Source of the DNA: Sciurus carolinensis
Taxonomy: Eukaryota > Chordata > Mammalia > Rodentia > Sciuridae
Direction of reading: 5' to 3'
DNA length: 64,000 bases
Assembly: GCF_902686445.1 (NCBI RefSeq)
Contig: NC_062218.1
Span: 132,479,241 to 132,543,240, forward strand
Of the stretch, positions 57,001 to 64,000 are shown one piece after another; the first letter of the stretch is position 1, and each line of letters starts with the position of its first letter. The notes under the pieces were generated by a model. It worked only from the letters and a program-made list of their open reading frames with translations. It did no database searches and was not told the DNA's origin. Position numbers and translations under genes: made by a program.

Positions 57001-57858
57001 GTGTCCCAGAGATTTTGATATGATGTTTCTTTGTTCTCATTTACCTCTAAGAATTTTTTAATTTCCTTCCTAATATCCATTCATCATATAATAGCATATT
57101 GTTTAATCTCCAGGTGTTGGAGTAGTTTCTGTTTTTTACTCTTTCATTAATTTGTAACTTCAATCCATTATGATCTGATAGAATACAAGGTAGTGTCTCT
57201 ATCTTCTTGTATTTGCTGACATTAGCTTTGTGGCATAATATATGGTCTATTTTAGAGAAGGATCCATGTGCTGTTGAGAAGAAAGTGTATTCGCTCTTGG
57301 TTGGATGGTATATTCTATAAATGTCTGTTAAGTCTAAATTATTGATTGTGTTATTGAGATCTATGGTTTCTTTGTTCAATTTTTGTTTGGAAGATCTGTC
57401 CAGTGGTGAGAGAGGCATGTTAAAATCCCCTAGTATTATTGTGTTATGGTCTATTTGGTTTCTAAAATTGAGAAGAATTTGTTTAACATACATGGATGAG
57501 TCACTGTTTGGGGCATAGATGTTTATGATTGTTATATCTTGCTGACTTATGCTTCCCTTAAGCAGTATGAAATGTCCTTCTTTATCCCTTCTGACTAACA
57601 TTGGCTTGAAGTCCACATTATCTGAAATGAGGATGGATACTCCAGCTTTTTTGCTGAGTCCATGTGCATGGTATGTTTTTCCCCATCCTTTCACCTTTAG
57701 TCTATGGGTATCTCTTTCTATGAGGTGAGTCTCTTGCAAGCAACATATTGTTGGATCTTTCTTTTTAATCCAATCTGCCAGTCTATGTCTTTTGATTGAT
57801 GAATTCAGGCCATTAACATTCAGGATTATTTTGAGATATGATTTGTATTCCCGGTCAT
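54071..57858 (-). pseudogene. L1 ORF2 with five disruptions
   Basis: Endonuclease plus reverse transcriptase of L1. The likely start ATG (MTGNTNH) is at 57858. One lost base shortly after shifts the endonuclease frame (57739-57047: CLQETHL, ILGDFNMPLSPLDR, FSKIDHILC, LSDHNGLKLQI). A second frameshift lies near 57065, then the RT region ([16 protein letters not shown]) to a TAA at 56190-56192. RT continues ([14 protein letters not shown]) to a TGA at 55803-55805, then the RT active-site region and thumb to 54723, a frameshift near 54750, and the C-terminal part ([22 protein letters not shown]) to the stop at 54071. Apart from these breaks the copy is well preserved, so it was recently active in evolutionary terms. 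Confidence 0.9.
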
Positions 57859-57938
57859 TTGGTTCATATTTAAAATTTTATTTATTTATTTATTTATTTT
57901 TTGACACATCTTGGTTCCTCCTTTGTTTGACAGTTCCT

Positions 57939-58955
57939 TTAGGGTAATTCCTCCCTTTGCTGATTTGCTTCTTTGTTTTTTATCTCTTCCTCATGAAATA
58001 TTTTGCTGAGAATGTTCTGTAATGCTGGCTTTCTTTTTGTAAATTCTTTTAGCTTTTGTTTATCATGGAATGATTTTATTTCATCGTCAAATTTGAAGGT
58101 AAGTTTTGCTGGGTATAAGATTCTTGGTTGGCATCCATTTTCTTTCAGAGCTTGAAAAATGTTGTTCCAGGCCCTTCTAGCTTTTAGGGTCTGGATTGAA
58201 AAATCTGCTGATATCCGTATTGGTTTCCCCCTGAATGTAATTTGGTTCTTTTCTCTCACAGCCTTTAAAATTCTGTCTTTATTTTGTATGTTCGCTATTT
58301 TCATTATAATGTGCCTTGGTGTGGGCCTGTTGTAATTTTGTGTATTTGGAGTCCTATAAGCCTCTTGGATTTGATTTTCCATTTCATTCTTCAGATTTGG
58401 GAAATTTTCTGATATTATTTCATTGAATAGATTATTCATTCCTTTGGTTTGTTTCTCTAAGCCTTCCTCAATCCCAATAATTCTCAAATTTGGCCTTTTC
58501 ATGATATCCCATAGTTCTTGGAGATTCTGTTCATGATTTCTTACCATCTTCTCTGTTTGTTCAACTTTGTTTTCGAGGTTAAATATTTTGTCTTCAATAT
58601 CTGAAGTTCTCTCTTCCAGGTGTTCTATCCTATTGGTTATGCTTTCTATGGAGTTCTTAATTTGGTTTATTGTTTCCTTCATTTCAAGGATTTCTGTTTG
58701 TTTTTTTTTTTTCAATATCTCTAACTCTTGATTGAAATGATCTTTTGCTTTCTGAATTTGCTCTGTTAACTGTCTATTGGTGCGATCATTCAATGCCTGC
58801 ATTTGCTCTTTCATCTCATCGTTTGCTTCCCTAATCATTTTAATTATGTACATTCTGAACTCCCTTTCTGTCATTTCTTCTGCCATGCTGTCGTTGGATT
58901 TTATTGATGTAACATCTAGATTTGTTTGGGGCATTTTCTTCCCTTGTTTTCTCAT
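57939..58955 (-). CDS. L1 ORF1 protein, intact
   Basis: ORF1p is the trimeric RNA-binding chaperone of L1 particles. 338 codons, no disruption, ATG at 58953-58955. Residues about 45-150 form a long coiled coil (heptads such as ITNRIEHLEERTSDIEDKIF), followed by the RRM-like domain (LRIIGIEEG near 156, HIIMKIANI and KDRILKAVREK near 215-232) and the C-terminal domain (YPAKLTF near 290). Length matches rodent ORF1. The inter-ORF distance of about 80 bp to the ORF2 start is normal. The protein could still be made if the promoter is active. Confidence 0.9.
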   Translation of the reverse strand: MRKQGKKMPQTNLDVTSIKSNDSMAEEMTEREFRMYIIKMIREANDEMKEQMQALNDRTNRQLTEQIQKAKDHFNQELEILKKKKQTEILEMKETINQIKNSIESITNRIEHLEERTSDIEDKIFNLENKVEQTEKMVRNHEQNLQELWDIMKRPNLRIIGIEEGLEKQTKGMNNLFNEIISENFPNLKNEMENQIQEAYRTPNTQNYNRPTPRHIIMKIANIQNKDRILKAVREKNQITFRGKPIRISADFSIQTLKARRAWNNIFQALKENGCQPRILYPAKLTFKFDDEIKSFHDKQKLKEFTKRKPALQNILSKIFHEEEIKNKEANQQREELP

Positions 58956-60653
58956 ATTGTTCAGGAATCAGTGGGTCATTAGGCTATTGCAGATTTCCTC
59001 TATTGAAATATAATGTCCCTGAAGATTGCTAGTATATTCCCTCTTATCCTTCAGTAGCCTGAAGTCTTGGAGGAAGTTGATAATGCGGAGCTCCACGAAG
59101 AAGCTGCCTCTCTAGGGGTGGTGACCCTCAGGTGGCGTATATTCCCTGCTAGTGGGCAGAGGTGCCTCCACTTGTTGACCAATGGTCATCCAAAGGGGAA
59201 CTAGGCTGTGGGCTGAGGCAAGTCCTGTTTGTGCCTGTGTCTCTGGTTTTACCGACCCTGTGGGAAAACCTCACCCGGCAGGGAAGACTCACTCGGTGGG
59301 GACGTGTCGCTGGTCAGTTCCCCTCCTAGAGGTTCCCCTCAATCTACAACTACCGCCTGGGCTGGGCTGTCTTCCTCTGCAACGTTCCCAGGGGCCCGGA
59401 CCTACCTCTTGGGCCTGGGAGCCTCACCCTTCGCAGGCGAGTCTCCTTAGGCTGCCTCTCCCAGAGAATCTGCCCGCAGTCCTGGAAACTTCGCTCCACC
59501 CCAGGTGTGTCTCTGTGCGACTCTTCCAGCAAGAAGCCACCTAGCTCCTGGGACCCTGCTCTGCACCTAATTGCCTGGCTATGTGGCCCCTCCTCTGAGC
59601 AGCCACCTGGAGCCCCGTACAATAGCTCCAATACCCAGAGACCCGCCACACACCTCCTCCTCCGGACAGCGGCTGGGTTTCCGACGCAGTCACTAGGAGC
59701 CCAAGCAATTCACTTCGCGTCTCCTCCTCCCGCCAACCGCCCGTAGCCCTAGGCAGTCACTCCGAGTCCAAGTGACCCGCCCTGTTCCTCCTCCTCCTCC
59801 TTGGGGTAGTCCCCTGTGTGTTCAGGAGCGGTGGCTCCGAGACCAAGTGACTCACCACACTCCTCCTCCAGGCAGGCCACCGGTGTTCAGGAGCGGTCGC
59901 TTTTAGTCCAATCAACTCACCACTCGCCTCCTCCTCTGGCAACCGCCTGTGGCTCTGATGCAGTCACTCCTAGACCAAGCGACCCGCCGCACTTCTCTTC
60001 TTCCTCCGGGCAACCCCCCGGTGTTCAGGAGCCATCGTTCTGAGTTCAAACATCTGGCCACACAGCTCCTCCTCTGGCAACCGCCTGTGGCTCTGATGCA
60101 GTCACTCCTAGACCAAGCAACCCACCGTGCTCCTCCTCCAGGCAGGCCACCGGTGCTCAGGAGCAGTCGCTCTGAGTTCAAACAGCTTGCCACGCAGTTC
60201 CTCCTCTGGCAACCGCCTGTGGCTCTGATGCAGTTACTCGTAGGTCAAGCGACCCGCCGCACTCCTCCTCTTCCTCCGGGCAACCTCCCAGTGTTCAGGA
60301 GTGCTCGCTCTGAGTTCAAACAGCTCGCCACGCAGCTCCTCCTCAGGCAGCCGCCTGGAGCCCCAGTGGTTGCTCCGAGTCCAAGCGCTGTGCTGAGCCG
60401 CCTCCTCTACGATGATCCCAGTTGTCCCTGTTTACCGCTCCTGTGGGGGGAGGGGCGTCTCACCGGGCAACTCTACTTCACAAAGTTCCCTGCGTTCCGG
60501 GGCTACCGTCCCATCCGGGATGACTTCCCAATGGGAGAGACTCACCCAGCGGCTTTGAGTTGGTCCCAAGTCTCTCACTATCTCCTGTTTTGAATCTTGC
60601 ATCCTGGAGCAACATGAAATGCAGCCGCCCCCTAGTCCGCCATCTTGAAACCC
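58956..60653 (-). promoter_or_regulatory. L1 5' UTR / promoter region
   Basis: 1.7 kb GC-rich 5' UTR. The ORF1-proximal part (58956-59815) is non-repeated and CpG-containing. The distal part holds tandem monomers (59818-60400). An internal RNA polymerase II promoter is expected here from knowledge of L1. Confidence 0.75.
59818..60400 (-). repeat. Tandem monomers of the L1 5' UTR
   Basis: A GTGTTCAGGAG-type block recurs at 59818, 59883, 60021, 60153 and 60291, giving spacings of 65, 138, 132 and 138 bp. Inside each long unit GGCAACCGCCTGTGGCTC and ATGCAGTCACTCCTAGAC also recur, so units have a subrepeat of roughly 65 bp. Confidence 0.9.
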
Positions 60654-60769
60654 TGAATTTATGTTTTTTAATCTTCACTGGATCCTTGTAAACACCCAAG
60701 TCATTCTCTTCCAACCCTTCATGTGAAGGATGGAACATGGAAAAGAAGGGACGTGGAAAGCACTGTGAC

Positions 60770-60884
60770 TTCAGAGCATGGCAGATCTGGGTTCCTTTCC
60801 CAGCCCTACCACCTGTTGACCATGCAACTGGGACAGGATACTTAATCTGGAGTCCTCAATGTCCTCCTCCATAAAAACTGAAAT
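60770..60884 (+). mobile_element. MIR fragment
   Basis: GGCAGATCTGGGTTCCTTTC, CTACCACCTGTTGACCATGC and TCCTCCATAAAAACTG follow the sense MIR order. Confidence 0.65.
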
Positions 60885-61273
60885 TGTAATGTACAAAGCT
60901 GCTCTCCCCACCCTTTCCGTTGCAGCCATTTCCCCACCTCCCAACTATTGTCAGTCTATGAACATCCTAGCTAGCTATTGGGTTCATCAGTCAGCTTGCA
61001 AATATTCTTCTCCGTTATTGGTCCCCTGTTAGCCTGGTGGAATTCAACTGCTTCACAGTAGCTACCCTGCCATCTTTTCTCTTGCTTTTCTTTCACCCTG
61101 ACTCACTTTCTCTCTCCTCCTCACTTTCCACTCTCTGTAGCATGCGCCCTTTCTCTTTCCCTTTCTTTTCCTCTCACTTTCTCTCTTACCCTGCAGGGAG
61201 ACACTCTGTTTGCTTAATAAACTCCCTTATGTGATTTCTCGCGTCCAGCGTAGTTTTCGTGGGATTCCTTACA
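60885..61273 (+). mobile_element. 5' LTR of a class I element
   Basis: Probable TG start at 60885 and CA end at 61273 (GGGATTCCTTACA). AATAAA at 61216-61221 is followed by a U5 of about 50 bp. A long pyrimidine tract precedes it (61065-61200). The left boundary is a guess, and the 3' partner is outside the window. Confidence 0.65.
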
Positions 61274-61274
61274 T

Positions 61275-61292
61275 TGGTGCCATAACTCAAGA
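61275..61292 (+). promoter_or_regulatory. Primer-binding site, tRNA-His-like
   Basis: TGGTGCCATAACTCAAGA begins one base after the LTR. It fits the tRNA-His primer site if CpG positions have decayed. Confidence 0.55.
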
Positions 61293-61830
61293 TGGGTCCT
61301 TCCATTGTGTCTTAAGCACGTGGAAACCCATCTGACGCCCCAGTGACCCTGGATACAGCCCCGTCTTCCATTTGCCCAGATGCTCAGCTTTTTGCATGCA
61401 ACACCGGACTTGAGATTGGTGAGTTCCCTTAGACAGGTCCCCACTCTAGACTACTTAAACACACCTCTGCTGACCTGAGAAGTGACCATCGAGTGTCCTG
61501 GGCTCTCAAGGTGGCTGAGGTGTGGGGGTACCCCCAGCCACAACTTTTATAGTTATGGCTGGCCCCTATAGTTGGTCTTATCTGCCGGGTGGATTCCTGA
61601 TTTTATGGTGGAGATTCTCTCTCAGGGTTGAGGCTCATCTCGTGCTCCCACTTGCACTCGTACTCAAAAACCCTGACATCAGGTCCTCAACTCTTCTCAG
61701 CTTTTGCCTGGCCCCACATTGATGTTTGTGTGATGACTCAAACCCATCTATGTGCTGCCTTCTCGTCTCCAGTCGACTACTCTGACCTTGGGATGCCCTG
61801 GTCATAGACTCAGTTGTATCAGTCTCCACC
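61293..61830 (+). other. Retroviral leader
   Basis: Non-coding stretch between primer site and the gag-like ATG. Short frames only. Confidence 0.5.
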
Positions 61831-62184
61831 ATGGGATCTGGGTCCTCCATTCCAGCAGATTCACCTCTGGGAACCCTTTGCTTGACCCCCAACTTAAAGC
61901 CATCAAAACTTAATGATATTTGGCCACAGTACCATTTAGATAATCAATACAAAATGGTCACAAAATGGCACACAGCTTCCATGAGTGAGCAGGCAGATGG
62001 AAAGGTATTCCTTATCTTCAAGTCTCTTCTTTCTTATGCTTCTATGCTCTTCCTGCAAACTCAAAAACCTCTTTCTTCTCCCCCTCTTAATCCTTCCTCC
62101 TCCTCCAACTTCGACTCAACTGTTTCTGCTTCCATTCCCCAGCCCAGCCCACCTAGTCCTCCTGCCCTGATATGGAGGGAGTAA
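61831..62184 (+). pseudogene. gag: Class I gag matrix fragment
   Basis: 117-codon frame. It starts MGSGSS (Gly2), then a gammaretroviral-matrix-like block with WPQYHLDN and KWHT at about residues 32-49, then a degenerate stretch and a Pro/Ser-rich segment near 80-113, like the matrix-p12 border. It stops at 62182-62184, and no capsid, nucleocapsid or pol follows in the window. Confidence 0.65.
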
Positions 62185-62189
62185 CCAGT

Positions 62190-63130
62190 CCAACCATCAG
62201 TGGCATGTCCCAGTAAGAAGTATGATATAGCAGCCCCATTCCCCATAAGTAGCGGGAGATAATGTTTCACAATTTTCTGCATCCAAACCTTAATTGATTA
62301 CTAACCAGGAAAAAGGGTTAAAATGTCCTAGGCATCAAGTTTCTGCTAGAACATGTTAGCCCCTTTCAGATCTCAGTCAAGGCTTACATTGAAATGTAAA
62401 TGGAGGAAGGCGCAGTGGGAGACCTGTCTCAAACCCAAGGAAAAAAAGTGTCCATTTTAAATTTCTCCTGGGCTGCAACACAACACTTTATCTCTCTTTT
62501 TTTCTCTTCTCTCTGCCCTTCTCTTTCCCATTTTTCTCATGCTATAATTAATGGCCATTATCATTTTTCTTCTAGGACTCTTGTTTTTCTTAAATGGTAT
62601 ATTTTTGAGCTCACAATTTGGATCCTACATACCTAGGTTAATGATTTTTATTCAACTCTAGAGTTATTTTTGAACATGTGTTACATTGCAATGGAGATAA
62701 ACATTATAAGGCCTTTGCTTTTGTGTTAAATATAAGTGTGCATAAAAATTAAAATTTAAAAAATGGAACCAAATACTTTTAATTCACGTGATTTAAAAAG
62801 GTTCAATTTAAATTGGGTAAACTAATAGAAGTAAAATATCTTTAAAATTAGCTCAAAAGTCTCTAGGTGGTCAAACTAATAAAATGTTGATGTTTATAAA
62901 ATGTCTAACGTCAATTTTTCTAGGGCTTTTCTTCAATAGGAAAGAGATGGCAAATACTGTCAGTACACTTGTCTGACATCTTGATATTTTTACAATAAGA
63001 TGAGTGAATTAAAGTCGACATGTATGGGATTACTCAAATGTGTTTGTCAGAGACATCTGATTAATTTATAAAGTTATTTCATGGAGTAACATACTTAAAA
63101 ACATTATTCTTTGTATATTAAATGTGTTCA
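62190..63130 (+). other. Non-coding module homologous to 13047-14060
   Basis: Collinear, opposite-strand match to the module inside the young ERV. It replaces the expected gag/pol sequence after the matrix fragment. Identity is high in blocks (for example TCTCTAGGTGGTCAAACTAAT) with indels between. No coding frame. Confidence 0.75.
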
Positions 63131-64000
63131 TATTTTCCAGGTATACAAGCCTTTAAAGTAGAAAATTTATCAAGCTGCTATTCTCCAAATTAAACTTGTC
63201 TGTAATGGTAATGTTCTATTATAGGTCCTGTCATCAATAGGATATATGTAAAATTTGTTACACTGAGATAAAAGAAATTTAAATGTAAATGTATTTCTAA
63301 AAGTTATTGAGAGCCTGATATGTTTAAAGGTTAAAAATGAAAGCATTTTGCCATTTTGCCACACAAAAGGAAAGTTAAAAGCTCTCTCAGCCTTTCTTTA
63401 ATTCATGTTTTAGATATAATGTTAAATTGTGTTAACTAATGTTCATATGGACTCAGGAGTCAATACATTTAAGAAAGAATGTAATGCGCAGTAGCAAAAA
63501 TGGGACAACAGTGATTCTTTTGCTAGATAACCAGTGTTTCATCAGCTCCCTTCTCTGGTTCCTTCCCACCTTGCATGCCTGGTGCCTGGGAGTGCTTCTG
63601 TGCAGAGGCACAACAGTAACTTTGGACAGTGGACTTCCTTGAGAGCTACACAGAGCTCCTAACATTGCACTTTGCAGCTCTGAAAAAAAAGTTACATTAA
63701 TGTCCTAGTTTCTGTAACTTTTCTGAAAACAAAGAATAATGCTTACATACATATATAAAGATTGCTGACATAACTCTGTAGATCTGCATTTCCATCAGAG
63801 AACAGAGCTCCATCTGATCTCAGCTTAATCTTCAAACTCTGTGTATAAACCTTTATTTTCTAATACTCCTTTGCCCCTCATTGAACTTGAGAATTTGCCA
63901 AAAGAGGAAAAATTAGCTTCAGGATTAGAACATTTTACCTAAGATTTGTGAAAAGCCCTGCCTTACCTGAGATAAGGCTCTGCCTCACAACCCTGCTGCA
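63131..64000 (+). other. Probable continuation of the class I element
   Basis: AT-rich, non-coding. No LTR or gene is recognised before the window ends. Frames of 64-70 codons at 63170-63665 are not convincing. Confidence 0.35.

Larger units (their letters stand above)
53790..60669 (-). mobile_element. Near-full-length L1 with TSD
   Basis: TGAATTTATGTTTTTT stands at 53790-53805 and 60654-60669 as target-site duplication. The body is 53806-60653, about 6.85 kb. In minus orientation: 5' end with CAAGATGGCGGACTAGG at about 60633-60649, tandem-monomer 5' UTR, intact ORF1, broken ORF2, G-rich 3' UTR, A-tail. The insertion lies 260 bp after the ATP6V1G2 retrocopy. Confidence 0.9.

Overview
This is a mammalian nuclear window, almost certainly from a squirrel-family rodent (ground squirrel or marmot type). 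The evidence is repeat content: many tRNA-Ala-derived ID SINEs, ID elements joined to a 7SL-like half in both orientations, rodent-type L1 elements of several ages, MIR fragments and ERVL-MaLR-type LTRs. Host genes are sparse. I can support one intact single-exon olfactory receptor of the OR2T type (32052-32999, +), an intact but intronless ATP6V1G2 retrocopy (53174-53527, +) and a decayed GPBP1 (vasculin) retrocopy (7379-8821, +). Nothing prokaryotic was seen.

Layout. 1-6.4 kb holds old L1 pieces, a MaLR-like LTR, SINEs and a diverged tandem array with a unit of about 170-200 bp (2.67-4.19 kb). 7.4-9.7 kb is the GPBP1 retrocopy with its 3' UTR. 10.57-16.41 kb is a young minus-strand endogenous retrovirus. 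16.5-24 kb is an old minus-strand L1 with a nested LTR and SINE. 24-32 kb is mostly unrecognised sequence with MIR and MaLR pieces. The olfactory receptor lies at 32-33 kb. 33.4-44.4 kb holds an old L1, SINEs, a solo LTR and a small CpG-dense patch. 44.79-50.92 kb is an older plus-strand class II provirus with a 6-bp target-site duplication, degraded gag, dUTPase/protease and pol, and almost no env. 53.79-60.67 kb is a near-full-length minus-strand L1 with intact ORF1, broken ORF2 and a 5' UTR of tandem monomers. 60.9-64 kb is the left end of a class I element that runs out of the window.

The most unusual object is the retrovirus at 10568-16412. Its two LTRs differ by only one substitution and one single-base indel that I can find, so it is recent, yet it has no reverse transcriptase. 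It carries a long open gag-like frame whose C-terminal end contains a second, different matrix-like segment. Next comes about 1 kb of non-coding sequence that is homologous, inverted, to sequence inside the class I element at 62.2-63.2 kb. After that an integrase remnant is fused in frame to the end of env. A second polypurine-tract/U3-like junction lies just upstream of the real 3' LTR. It looks like a non-autonomous mosaic comparable in logic, not in sequence, to mouse ETn elements. It is also flanked by 35-36 bp direct repeats, far longer than retroviral integrase produces.

Most of the window works as independent mobile-element layers rather than as cooperating genes. Boundaries of old repeats are approximate because no library search could be run.
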